32,803 bases of DNA, taken from Streptomyces adustus. Lineage in GTDB: Bacteria; Actinomycetota; Actinomycetes; Streptomycetales; Streptomycetaceae. This document shows positions 22,701-28,996 of this stretch, piece after piece (the stretch's first letter is position 1; every line of letters starts with the position of its first letter). Made by a program: the position numbers and the translations under genes. The notes under the pieces are model-generated. The model did not search any database, was not told the origin of the DNA, and saw nothing but the letters and a program-made list of their open reading frames with translations. The stretch covers positions 1-32,803 of the forward strand of contig NZ_VJZD01000095.1 in assembly GCF_009377175.1 (NCBI RefSeq), written 5' to 3'.

Positions 22701-23846
22701 CAGCGCGTACATGCGATAGAGGTGCGTGTAGAACTCCTTGGTGAGCGTCGACCCGGGGTCGGACGTCGCGGAGGCGTGTACGTCGACGGCGCCGAGCGCG
22801 CGGTTCCAGTCCGCCTTCGTCTGTGCGCGCGCCTGGTCGAAGGTGAGGTGGCCGACCTCGCTCCGCTGGTCGGTCGCGGCCTGTTCCGCGCTGATCGGCG
22901 ACAGCGTGACGCGCAGTTCGATGTCGTTCCCGGCGGCCTTGTCGAACCCGAGGACGGCGCCGGTGTCGCTGCCGTCCTGTGCGGTGGCGTCGCTCAGCCT
23001 GCCGTCGTTGCCCCAACTCTTGAGCGAGGTCACGGGGACGTTCGTGGTGGCGTGGTAATACAGCTGGTACGAGGCGCCGTTGAACGATCCCGCGACGATC
23101 CCGGATATCGAGGTGGTCCCGTCCGGGAGCGTCGTCGCCCTGAGGGTCGAGCGGGTGCGGCTGGTGAAGTTGTTCGCCAGGTCCAGGACGAGTTCGGGCT
23201 CCGACCCGGCGGGGAAGCTGTACCGCTCCAGCGCCGTGCGCGTCGTCGCGGTCACCTCGGCCCGCACGGTGCCGGAGTCCTGCGTCACCGACGTACCGGT
23301 CCCGGAGACGGACCCGAGGCCCACCCGGTAGTACCCGGGCGTCGCGGTCTCGTCGTCGTGGCGGTATGCGTGGGCGTACGTGCTGGGGGCGGGACGCTTG
23401 TCGTAGCGGACGGAGGTCGGGACGACGAGCAGGTCGCCACCGCCTCCCGAGCCGCCGACGCCGTCGAGGTTCGTGGTGGTGAACCCGGCGATGTGGTCCA
23501 CGTCGTAGTCGTACCCGGAGTGGTTGCGGCCGGGCGTGGTCAGCGGGTTGACCTTGGCCAGACCGTGCGGCGCCTGGGCGCCCGGCAGGTCGTTGCCGTC
23601 GTCGCCGGCGGTCGACACGAACGGGTCGACGAGGTTCGTGTAGTCCGTGGTGCCGGATGTCCGGCCGGACCCTGCGGACGGGGTGGGGACGGGCGCCGCC
23701 GCGGCCGTGCCGCCGCCCGCCAGCGCGGTGAGGGCGAGCGCCCCGGTGAGCAGCAGCGAGACCGTCGCGCGCAGGGGCCGGCGAGGCCGGTGGGCGCTCC
23801 CCGGACGGATCACGCGGGGCACGGGGGGACGGGATCTTATGGGCAC
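16791..23846 (-). CDS. Secreted GH92 alpha-mannosidase - CBM - FIVAR - FN3 - PAP2 acid phosphatase fusion
   Basis: A 2351-aa secreted protein. A signal peptide (hydrophobic core TVSLLLTGALALTAL, cleavage near TAAAA) precedes a GH92 exo-alpha-mannosidase (about 60-850; YTNLVDPFVSTAGDD, SGYDYDVDHIAGFTTTNLDG, MDNDAGTMSTMFVGAALGLF). A FIVAR domain (~970-1030), three CBM6-like beta-sandwich modules (~1030-1167, 1177-1313, 1317-1467), two FIVAR domains (~1472-1610) and two FN3 domains (~1610-1697, 1702-1793) follow. Then comes a PAP2/class A acid phosphatase (~1800-2150) with all three motifs: KSHYGYLRP (Lys1939), PSGH (His1981) and RVVLGFHYPLD (Arg2014, His2020). A cadherin-like beta-sandwich (~2200-2290) and an Asp/Gly/Asn-rich tail with no sorting signal end it. 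GTG at 23846 has GGAGAGG upstream. It probably removes terminal mannose and phosphate from yeast or fungal mannans or glycoproteins; that joint action is inference. Confidence 0.92.
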   Translation of the reverse strand: MPIRSRPPVPRVIRPGSAHRPRRPLRATVSLLLTGALALTALAGGGTAAAAPVPTPSAGSGRTSGTTDYTNLVDPFVSTAGDDGNDLPGAQAPHGLAKVNPLTTPGRNHSGYDYDVDHIAGFTTTNLDGVGGSGGGGDLLVVPTSVRYDKRPAPSTYAHAYRHDDETATPGYYRVGLGSVSGTGTSVTQDSGTVRAEVTATTRTALERYSFPAGSEPELVLDLANNFTSRTRSTLRATTLPDGTTSISGIVAGSFNGASYQLYYHATTNVPVTSLKSWGNDGRLSDATAQDGSDTGAVLGFDKAAGNDIELRVTLSPISAEQAATDQRSEVGHLTFDQARAQTKADWNRALGAVDVHASATSDPGSTLTKEFYTHLYRMYALPVNATSTSGTYRGADGAVHKANGFTYYDGWSTWDDFRKYSVEAYIDPATYRDMVQSLIELFADVHTSGKSLAGLTHSVPTVRWERSPVLIADALSKGFKDFDRLDEAYPALESYAGYYTGAQLRQGYVSGDPGKTVQRGYDQWALSVIADALGKDEDAKKLRTQSTMAIDNLVKSGAWTAADGTKVGLLTPRATGGDWQSADYEKFEAAGLYQGTLWQYHWYDAYDMGGLIEAMGGAKAGKAAVEHMFGEDSGADDGSTMLHSNANEIDLQAPYLFNYVGEPSLTQKWVRAIYTGATWNRYIATGSSNEAPSSGGEFHPPVKTQVYKLSPKGFLPTMDNDAGTMSTMFVGAALGLFPVTAGSGQFQIGSPFFDSTTIRYANGARFTVKAEGVSPSNYYVQSATLDGRRFDDTWLDYSRIVSGGTLDFTMGAKPSQWGARTKPAYSLNTDAGNTGDGGTGTNRGDTVVSADPGTVDTDADGAVDGSVRLTLSGPASFAARKGTSLTGSGAATVTGLPGGVTADLRVTGPRTATLSLTGRTQVDARFGITFQDAAFAHGVPASTVRGTGISPTDPLVVSAAAVPRKALAALVDQAALVRSGHYSDGSWNIFRSALERARTVLADPASVTGTLMAADDALRSAADALTIDEGGYAVLQAEAPDQMEGPSLVKEAYYSDGDLGGVTEGSWERFTRLDFGGVAPHSVSVRYANSQATNAKPSSVDIHAGAADGPVVATVQLPSTGGWQYYSTVQAAVTDPDALLDASSATFVFHAPSGQSWVSNFDWYQFSANPVSSSTTTTLATLTAANSATTGGGSLPLNLANGIFENTTNGAWAQWPGIDLHDGADSVTVRYDKPQSRAASDSHIELHLGTKDGPKKADIPLDYTGSGWGTVATTTVRLDPGVFSGVQDVYAVFVSSTQSSSQPYVANVYALTLTQDAVAPVAFDATAFRANSGGGLKSEPVGWSGAGSTTDLGGTYDGAWLDYGDIDFGASAKNTVTLTYVNNSARCGTGSAVQLYLDAFDPTAPGTPYATVPLPVTGAAWSSGGTTSLALPKAITGTHAVHLRLVTTPDSSHPYVANLGRITFDHVDAPAVTDRSALRKAIDQYAALADTEERYDTVDFGVYRRELAAARALVDADDVTQSEIDTRTRSLTLAARQLVPLPRLKLEDLVATASGLTDDRYTDASWTAFTTALAEARTTVADDTATDEILTARYDALDHARSALTTKPRTVPAAPDAVSATSSGTSVTVAWSAPEDTGGSPVTGYRITLDDGHQVDIHDPAVHGTTFTWLRAGRSYTARVRAVNAVGTSRPSAATAPVVTGGGKPQKPYVTGVFTDGRQVRVTWRSAGDGGFPVIGYTVTLDDGTTAHVSATAETALLTSAGKVKAHTATVTALTLAGSSDDYPVTASAPSSTATVSAEAADPSYVSSPFPDDTLNAAYASDRWPGTGDGTDYVYGLLDGFQDLGTGVLGSNTKVPNGTSATAENDRIAVRINNAATQAEVDRAEVDATHSATVTMADSLGSRLGRIYGDALGGGQLPKTNALFSRVTKNLDKVDAAKSHYGYLRPYVRLGFVGDGGAVYESQDGSYGSLTTSGSYPSGHTYGGYEAGTVLATLLPELAPSILARTSEYGDNRVVLGFHYPLDVMGGRITGQATVAHRWADPDFRQLLMQAHTEIENVLLAQCEKEGYGDTLAACAGDPYAGLSATQDVDLYTRRLTYGFSQVAKSGQTLKAPSDAAALLITAFPDLTAEQRTQVLEQTATDSGYPLDLTADGGTSWQRINLAAAMAAHVVVNTDGSVTVTNFADATQAAVADARAIKVGGASIDGFDPAVSTYVVDWPRNTRIPAVSAVPAGSGARVKVTDGSSVLSSPGSRFTTRTIRVTSAIGAVIRTYTVGFQPTDRDDRPVAAGGDGGDHDRPGPVPWDHAGNAGNAGMGNDGSNGAGPADGAGLWSPAAEWAERMSIRGTYGTR
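16904..16930. repeat. Three tandem 9-bp repeats in the GH92 gene tail
   Basis: TGCCTGCGT occurs three times head to tail, encoding Gly-Asn-Ala units in the low-complexity C-terminal tail of the giant glycosidase. In-frame slippage here would only change linker length. Confidence 0.8.
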
Positions 23847-24164
23847 GTAACCTCTCCAGCGTCGCTCATGCACACGCGCGGTCCGGCCGGCCGGAAGACA
23901 ACGTTGTCGGCCCGCGATGCCGGGCGTGCAACCCGGATTGAGACGGCAGTGGACACAAAGGATTGCACCCGTACGCCGGATCGCACCCGCCGCGTTCACG
24001 ACCGTCCGTCATGAGACAGGGGGAAGGCGTACGGCGCGCGAACATCATTCGTACAGCGCGCGGCGTACCGGACGCCGGGCGGACGACGTACGAGGGGGGC
24101 CGTGACGTCCTTTCAACCTGGTGGATCGGCACATGGGTTGGGCGGGCGCCGGTGCATCGGCCGC
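23847..24164 (-). other. Intergenic region upstream of the GH92 gene
   Basis: These 318 bp separate the hydrolase stop from the GH92 start. They hold a 12-bp operator-like palindrome at 23897-23908 and a longer inverted repeat with one mismatch (arms 24029-24040 and 24057-24068, 16-nt spacer) that could be a hairpin ending the hydrolase transcript. The segment 23935-23970 is relatively A/T-rich and is a likely promoter position for the GH92 gene. I see no gene. Confidence 0.45.
23897..23908. promoter_or_regulatory. LacI-type palindromic operator upstream of the GH92 gene
   Basis: GACAACGTTGTC is a perfect 12-bp palindrome with a central CG, the form bound by many LacI/GalR-family sugar repressors. 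It lies 51 bp upstream of the GH92 start codon, where a repressor could block transcription. No LacI-family gene is adjacent; the only one in the window is 21 kb away. Confidence 0.55.
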
Positions 24165-25046
24165 TCAGCCGGTGTGGGCCTCCAGGGCGGCGATGATCTC
24201 GGGCCACAGTTCGCGTGGGCGGTCGTGTCCCATGTCGGGGATCAGGAGGAGCTCGGCTCCGGGCACGAGCTCCGCGGTGCGTCGCCCGCCGCTGGGGTCG
24301 ATCAGTGTGTCGTCCAGGCCGTGGATCACCAGCGTCGGCACCCGGAGCGTACGGAGCTCGTCCGCACGGGAGCCGCTGAGGATCATCGCCCCGAGCTGGC
24401 GGCCGACCCCGGCGGGATAGTGCGCGCGGTCATAGCTGCGGCCCGCGAGTTCCCGGAGGGCGGCGGCGTCGCCGTAGCGCCTGGAGGCCCACACCAGTTC
24501 CCGGTCCGCCGCCGCGACGTACCCGGCACGGTCCGGCGGCTTGGGGCTGAACAGCACCGCCTGGGCCTCGGGGCTGGATCCGCCGTACTCGCTCTCGCCG
24601 GTGGAGGACATCATCGACGTGAGCGTCAGCACCCGCTCAGCGTGGGTGATGGCCATGGTCTGGGCGATCATTCCGCCCATCGACGTTCCGACCACATGAG
24701 CGCGTTCGATACCGAGCGCGGTGAGCAGGCCCAGGCCGTCGTCGGCCATGTCCCGCAGCCGGTACGGGATCATCGCGACGGCGGCGGGAATGTCTCCCGA
24801 GCTCACCGCGGCGATGAACCGGTTCATGTCCACCGGGTGTTCGTCGAGCTTGGTGGACAGGCCGCTGTCACGGTTGTCGTAGCGGATCACATGGCGGCCG
24901 CGAGCCGCCAGCGCCCGGCAGAAGTCCTCGTGCCAGGCGATCAGCTGGGCGCCGAAGCCCATCACGAGCAGCACGGCGGGGTCACCGGGGTCGCCGAAGC
25001 TCTCGTAGGCGAGGGACACTCCGGGCGACACGTCGACGAGGGGCAT
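24165..25046 (-). CDS. Alpha/beta-fold hydrolase
   Basis: A 293-aa cytoplasmic alpha/beta hydrolase. The nucleophile elbow is GTSMGG (Ser122), the acid is Asp246 in HGLDDTL and the base is His274 in DMGHDRP. The oxyanion-hole region VMGFGAQLIAW and the segment RYDNRDSGLST are typical of the aclacinomycin-methylesterase/haloperoxidase-like group. The substrate is probably an ester or lactone but cannot be named. The start is ATG at 25046; no clear Shine-Dalgarno site precedes it. It lies 67 bp downstream of the MFS transporter gene on the same strand, so the two may form an operon controlled by the LysR protein further right. Confidence 0.9.
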   Translation of the reverse strand: MPLVDVSPGVSLAYESFGDPGDPAVLLVMGFGAQLIAWHEDFCRALAARGRHVIRYDNRDSGLSTKLDEHPVDMNRFIAAVSSGDIPAAVAMIPYRLRDMADDGLGLLTALGIERAHVVGTSMGGMIAQTMAITHAERVLTLTSMMSSTGESEYGGSSPEAQAVLFSPKPPDRAGYVAAADRELVWASRRYGDAAALRELAGRSYDRAHYPAGVGRQLGAMILSGSRADELRTLRVPTLVIHGLDDTLIDPSGGRRTAELVPGAELLLIPDMGHDRPRELWPEIIAALEAHTG

Positions 25047-25113
25047 GGCTGGATCTTGTCAGGCCCGGGCGGTGGAGCGCATCCGCATTGTCCGCCGCGG
25101 GCGTCGTGGCCGG

Positions 25114-26385
25114 TCAGGCGCGGTGCGGTGCCGCCTCCGGCGCGGCGGGAAGCGCTGCGGCAGGCCGACGGGGGAGCAGCAGGGGGGTCGCCAGCACCAG
25201 AGCGCCGGCCAGGCCGATGGCGGCGCGCGGGCCGAGCACACTGCCCAGCACTCCCCACACGGCCGTCAGGAGCGCGGTCGAGGCCTTGGTCGTCACCGCC
25301 CAGGCGGACAGGGTACGGGCGACGCGGTCGGTGGCCGTGCGCTCGAGGCGGTGGGCGGCGTACACGGGGTTGAAGACCCCACAGCAGAAGATGAGCCCGA
25401 GCTCGACGCCCATCACCAGCAGCAGCCCTCCGCTGCCCGGCCCCAGGAAGGCCAGGCCGACCGGCCAGAGGGCGCGCAGCACCCCGGACGCGACCAGGAC
25501 CCGGTGCGAGCCGAAGCGGGAGACGAGCGGCCGGGCCAGCCGCGCACCGAACAGTCCGCCGATCGAGGGCGCGGCGAAGGCGAGACCGTACTGCCACGGG
25601 GTGAATCCGAGCCGGCCGAGCATCAGGACGGCCAGCAGCGGCTGGGCGGCCATCACCAGACCGTTGAACAGGGCGGTGTTGAAGAACAGCGGCCGCAGCG
25701 TCGCGTCGGCGAGGATGTACCGCCAGCCGTCCAGCAGGTCACGGGCCCGCATGCGCTGGGCCTTCCGGGGCGCGGGCGGTGGCTCGTGCCCGCCGGTCGC
25801 GCGGATGCCCAGGGCGGACAGCAGATAGCTGACCGCGTCGGCCGCCACCGTCGCCACAGGCCCCAGCAGCCCGATCGCCGCGCCGCCCAGCGGCGGTCCG
25901 ACGATCGTGGTGGTCCAGGCCGTGGACTCGAACCGGGCGTTGGCGACGAGCAGGTCCTCGGCGGGCAGCAGCGTCTTCAGGTACGCGCCGGAGGCGGCGC
26001 GGAAGGTGATGTCGGCGGCCGCGACGACGACCGAGACGAGCAGGAGCTGGAGGAAGGTGAGCACACCGGCCGCGAACGCGGCGGGGATCGACAGGAGCGC
26101 CGCGCACCGCACCAGGTCCATGGCGATCAGCACCGGCCGCTTGCGGCGGAACTCCACCCACGGGCCGAGCGGCACCGCCACGGCCGCGCCCACCGCCGCT
26201 CCCACGGCGGCGAGCGCGGCGACCTCGGCCGGTCCGGCGTGCAGCACCCGGACGGCGATCAGCTCGAACGCGCCGAAAGCGAGCCACGTACCCAGCGCAC
26301 TGGTCCCGTACGCCGCCCACAGCCACCCGAACCGACGCCCCAACCGGGGACGCGGCGACCGCCCCAGCCGATGTCCGCCCCTCAT
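25114..26385 (-). CDS. MFS transporter (enterobactin-exporter-like, MFS_3)
   Basis: A 423-aa membrane transporter of the major facilitator superfamily with 10-12 predicted helices, starting with WLWAAYGTSALGTWLAFGAF. The loop after helix 2 reads LGPWVEFRRKRPVLIAMDLVR, the form of the conserved MFS loop motif. The segment around residues 120-200 (ITFRAASGAYLKTLLPAEDLLVANARFE, PPLGGAAIGLLGPVATVAADAVSYL) matches EntS-like exporters. ATG at 26385 (MRGGHRLGR) is used; a GTG three codons upstream has AGGAG at good spacing and is an alternative start. It is transcribed divergently from the LysR gene and may share a transcript with the alpha/beta hydrolase. The cargo is unknown, perhaps a drug or siderophore-like metabolite. 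Confidence 0.87.
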   Translation of the reverse strand: MRGGHRLGRSPRPRLGRRFGWLWAAYGTSALGTWLAFGAFELIAVRVLHAGPAEVAALAAVGAAVGAAVAVPLGPWVEFRRKRPVLIAMDLVRCAALLSIPAAFAAGVLTFLQLLLVSVVVAAADITFRAASGAYLKTLLPAEDLLVANARFESTAWTTTIVGPPLGGAAIGLLGPVATVAADAVSYLLSALGIRATGGHEPPPAPRKAQRMRARDLLDGWRYILADATLRPLFFNTALFNGLVMAAQPLLAVLMLGRLGFTPWQYGLAFAAPSIGGLFGARLARPLVSRFGSHRVLVASGVLRALWPVGLAFLGPGSGGLLLVMGVELGLIFCCGVFNPVYAAHRLERTATDRVARTLSAWAVTTKASTALLTAVWGVLGSVLGPRAAIGLAGALVLATPLLLPRRPAAALPAAPEAAPHRA

Positions 26386-26485
26386 GCCCGACACCCTTCT
26401 CCTGTACCCGTACAACCGATCCGCGTTCAGGAGTATCAAAGCGAGCGCCACGACCTGCGATCAAACAACCGCACGGGCACCGAGC

Positions 26486-26500
26486 ACAACCATTGGTTGT
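26486..26500. promoter_or_regulatory. Palindromic LysR-type operator in the MFS/lysR divergent promoter
   Basis: ACAACCATTGGTTGT is a perfect 7-1-7 palindrome 17 bp upstream of the LysR start codon. Its T-N11-A-like symmetry and position between divergent genes are typical of the site a LysR regulator binds to control itself and the divergent target. A related half site (AACAACC) lies just upstream at 26464-26470. Confidence 0.55.
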
Positions 26501-26505
26501 GGCCT

Positions 26506-26511
26506 TAGGGT
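26506..26511 (+). promoter_or_regulatory. -10 element for probable leaderless lysR mRNA
   Basis: TAGGGT fits the TANNNT form of actinobacterial -10 boxes and ends 6 nt before the GTG at 26518. Transcription would then start at or next to the start codon, which explains the absence of a Shine-Dalgarno sequence. Confidence 0.45.
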
Positions 26512-26517
26512 GTCGGT

Positions 26518-27453
26518 GTGGACCTCGAAACCGTCCGGACCTTCGTCGCAGCCGCCGACGCGGGGCAGTTCCAGGAGGCCGCCGCCGAGCTGGCGATCAC
26601 CCAGCAGGCCGTCTCCAAACGTATCGCCGCGCTGGAGCGCGTCCTCGGTGTGCGGCTGTTCACCCGCACCGCGCGCGGCGCCACCCTCACCATCGACGGC
26701 CAGGCGTTCCTGCCCCACGCGCGCGAGCTGCTGCGGGTCGCCGCACGGGCGGTCACTTCCGTACGGGCCGGCCACCGACCGCTGCGCGTCGACATCATCG
26801 CCTCCCGCGGTGCCGCGTCGGGCCTGATGCGCGCCTTCCATCGCGCGCACCCCGAGACCGACCTCGACGTGGTGATGCTGCTCGACATCGAGACGGCCGT
26901 CGCCGCGATCCGCTCCGGCACCATCGACGCGTCCTTCCGCGCCGTGGCCGCGCCCGGGCGGCCCCTTCCCGAGGACATCGAGTCCGTCCGGGTGATCGAC
27001 GAGCCGCTCCAGCTCCTCACCGGCCCCGCCCATGCGCTGGCGGGTGCCCGGTCGGTGACCGTCGCCCGGCTCGCCGGGCACCGGATCTGGATGCCCGGCA
27101 TCGTCCCCGGCAGCGAGTGGGCCGCCTACTACGACGACCTCGTCGCCGAGTTCGGCCTCACCATCGAGGCGACGGGCCCCAACTTCGGCTCCGACGCACT
27201 CCTCGACACCATCGCCGACACCCCCGCCCTGGCCACCTTCATGGGCGAGCGCACCCGCCTCGTCTGGCCCGCAGGTCACGGCCTGCGCCTCATCCCCGTC
27301 ACCGAGCCGACCCCCGTCTACCCGCACTCCCTCCTCTGGCACCGCGACAACCCCCACCCGGCGCTGGCCACGCTCCGCGCCCACCTCGCCGCCACCGGCA
27401 CGGGCCACGACGCCGCCGGGACCTGGACGCCGGACTGGGTGCTGCCACGCTGA
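26518..27453 (+). CDS. LysR-family transcriptional regulator
   Basis: A 311-aa regulator of normal LysR length. The N-terminal winged helix (residues 1-60: VDLETVRTFVAAADAGQFQEA, AITQQAVSKRIAALERVLG, RLFTRTARGATLT) is intact. The effector domain begins near residue 88 (LRVDIIASRGAASGLMRAF). GTG at 26518 is the start because family similarity begins there and a -10 box lies directly before it, consistent with a leaderless mRNA. It is divergent from the MFS transporter gene, and a palindrome in the shared promoter suggests it controls that exporter and itself. The ligand is unknown. Confidence 0.93.
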   Translation: MDLETVRTFVAAADAGQFQEAAAELAITQQAVSKRIAALERVLGVRLFTRTARGATLTIDGQAFLPHARELLRVAARAVTSVRAGHRPLRVDIIASRGAASGLMRAFHRAHPETDLDVVMLLDIETAVAAIRSGTIDASFRAVAAPGRPLPEDIESVRVIDEPLQLLTGPAHALAGARSVTVARLAGHRIWMPGIVPGSEWAAYYDDLVAEFGLTIEATGPNFGSDALLDTIADTPALATFMGERTRLVWPAGHGLRLIPVTEPTPVYPHSLLWHRDNPHPALATLRAHLAATGTGHDAAGTWTPDWVLPR

Positions 27454-27560
27454 ATCCCGCGCCCCGGCCCGCGGACCTGCAAGCCAGGGCGGCCGAGTAC
27501 CCCGTGACGACCCGCTGCCCGGCGCCGAGTTGCTGATTTCGCAGGGCGTACCCGCCCGCT

Positions 27561-27566
27561 TATGAT
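27561..27566 (+). promoter_or_regulatory. -10 element for probable leaderless mRNA of the small coiled-coil gene
   Basis: TATGAT is a near-consensus -10 box ending 7 nt before GTG 27574, so transcription should begin at that GTG. The ATG at 27562 lies inside the box and would not be in the mRNA. A possible weak -35 (TTTCGC) is at 27537-27542 with an 18-bp spacer. Confidence 0.55.
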
Positions 27567-27573
27567 CTTGGCC

Positions 27574-27867
27574 GTGACTGTGCAGAATTCAGACAAGATG
27601 CTCTCCCGCAAGCAGAGACTCCAGGAGAAGCAGCGCCGACAGCTGTCGGTGGTGGACACGGTGGACAAGGCCGAGGCCAAGGTCCGCAAGGCGGACGCCG
27701 AGCTGGCCGTGGCGGTCGCCGAGGCGGTGCAGGTGTTCGGGGACGAGAAGTCCGCGTCCGAGGGCCTCGACATGACGCCCGAGGCGATCCGCCGCTTCCT
27801 CCTCATGGCGCAGGAGGAGTCCGCCAAGGAGTCCGCCAGGACCGACGAGCCCGTCGGCGAGTCCTGA
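27574..27867 (+). CDS. Small conserved-looking coiled-coil protein of unknown function
   Basis: A 97-aa, highly charged protein that I do not recognise as a named family. Residues ~8-50 (SRKQRLQEKQRRQLSVVD, then DKAEAKVRKADAELAVAVAEA) are predicted helix and probably coiled coil. Residues ~50-75 (VQVFGDEKSASEGLDMTPEA, then IRRFLL) could form a helix-turn-helix. The tail is Glu/Ser-rich and disordered. Start GTG 27574 is preferred over the in-frame ATG at 27562 because the latter overlaps a -10 box. The regular codon use and clear promoter support a real gene. It may bind nucleic acid or a larger partner; this is a guess from composition. A hairpin at 27889-27916 ends it. Confidence 0.7.
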   Translation: MTVQNSDKMLSRKQRLQEKQRRQLSVVDTVDKAEAKVRKADAELAVAVAEAVQVFGDEKSASEGLDMTPEAIRRFLLMAQEESAKESARTDEPVGES

Positions 27868-27888
27868 CCCTCCGGGTGATGACCCTCG

Positions 27889-27916
27889 GCGTGGCCCCCG
27901 GTGACGGGTGCCACGC
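27889..27916 (+). terminator. Hairpin terminator after the small coiled-coil gene
   Basis: Arms GCGTGGC (27889-27895) and GCCACGC (27910-27916) pair perfectly, and a C-run/G-run inside can extend the stem. It is 21 bp downstream of the stop codon. Confidence 0.55.
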
Positions 27917-28058
27917 TGGTGTGCTGACCGTGACGGTGGTGCGCAGGGGAATCAGGTTCACTCCCGAGTCGTTGTAACGCGTCGGCACGGCCGGTCGGTT
28001 GGCCGTCCGCGGCGTGACCGAGGCATGTCCGGCCGAGCGAGGGAGTGGTGATCACGCG

Positions 28059-28976
28059 ATGAGGGCGGTGCGGTTCCACACGTACGGCGAGATCGACGTG
28101 CTGCGGGTGGAGGAGGTGGCGCGCCCGGTGCCCGGCCCGGGGCAGTTGCTCGTCGAGGTCCGCGCGGCCGGGATCCAGCCCGGTGAGGTGATGATCCGCA
28201 AGGGCGCGCGGCACGACCGCTGGCCGGCGACGTTCCCGTCCGGTCAGGGCAGCGATCTGGCCGGTGTCGTGGTCGAGTCGGGCCCGCAGGTGCGCGGCTT
28301 CGCGGTGGGCGACGAGGTCCTGGGCTTCACCCACGGCCGGGCCAGCCACGCGGAGTTCGTCGTGGTCGACGACGTGAACGTGATCCACCGTCCGCAGGGG
28401 CTGCCCTGGGACGTGGCGGGGTCGTTGTACGTGGCCGGTACGACCGCGTACGCCTGCGTGTTCGCGGTGGACCCAGGACCGGCCGACACCGTCGTGGTGT
28501 CCGGTGCGGCGGGCGGCGTCGGATCGCTCGCCGTGCAGCTCGCCCGAAGGCGTGGCGCCACGGTGATCGGGCTGGCGAGCGAGCGCAACCACGCCTGGCT
28601 CAAGGACCGCGGGGTCGTCCCGGTCGGGTACGGGCAGGGCGTGGCCGAGCGGATCCGGCAGGCCGCGGGCGGGGACGTCGACGCGTTCATCGACACGTTC
28701 GGCGACGGATACGTGGAACTGGCGGTCGAGTTGGGCGTGCGGCCCGAGCGGATCAACACGATCCGCGACTGGCGGGCGGCGGCCGAGTTCGGCGCCCGGA
28801 CCTACGGCGAGGGATCGGCGGCGTGCGCGGTCGTGATCGGTGAACTCGCCCGGCTCGCCGCGCGGGGGGACCTGGAGGTGCCCATCGCGCGCGGCTACCC
28901 GCTGGAGCAGGTACGCGATGCCTACCGCGAGCTCGAACAGGGGCACACCCACGGCAAGATCGTGCTCCGTCCGTAG
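28059..28976 (+). CDS. NADP-dependent quinone-oxidoreductase-type medium-chain reductase
   Basis: A 305-aa soluble enzyme of the zinc-independent medium-chain dehydrogenase/reductase group. The GroES-like N-terminal half (MRAVRFHTYGEIDVLRVEEV, then GDEVLGFTHGRASHAEFVVV) is followed by a Rossmann fold with the dinucleotide loop VVVSGAAGGVGSLAVQLAR (about residues 147-165). It ends in the usual GKIVLRP. The zinc ligands of alcohol dehydrogenases are absent, so it should reduce quinones or enones with NADPH. ATG 28059 is the only good family start; GGGAG lies rather far upstream (about 13 nt). It stands alone, with no obvious operon partner. Confidence 0.9.
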   Translation: MRAVRFHTYGEIDVLRVEEVARPVPGPGQLLVEVRAAGIQPGEVMIRKGARHDRWPATFPSGQGSDLAGVVVESGPQVRGFAVGDEVLGFTHGRASHAEFVVVDDVNVIHRPQGLPWDVAGSLYVAGTTAYACVFAVDPGPADTVVVSGAAGGVGSLAVQLARRRGATVIGLASERNHAWLKDRGVVPVGYGQGVAERIRQAAGGDVDAFIDTFGDGYVELAVELGVRPERINTIRDWRAAAEFGARTYGEGSAACAVVIGELARLAARGDLEVPIARGYPLEQVRDAYRELEQGHTHGKIVLRP

Positions 28977-28996
28977 GGCCTGTCCGGCGGACCGTC

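Noticed and set aside
19047..24014. Long plus-strand frames (about 800 and 755 codons) across the GH92 gene
   Set aside because: They are Val/Arg/Gly-rich shadows of the 2351-aa coding frame and contain no recognisable domain.
25045..26508. A 487-codon plus-strand open frame opposite the MFS transporter
   Set aside because: Its composition (Gln/Arg/Gly-rich) is a shadow artefact; the minus strand encodes a clear membrane transporter.
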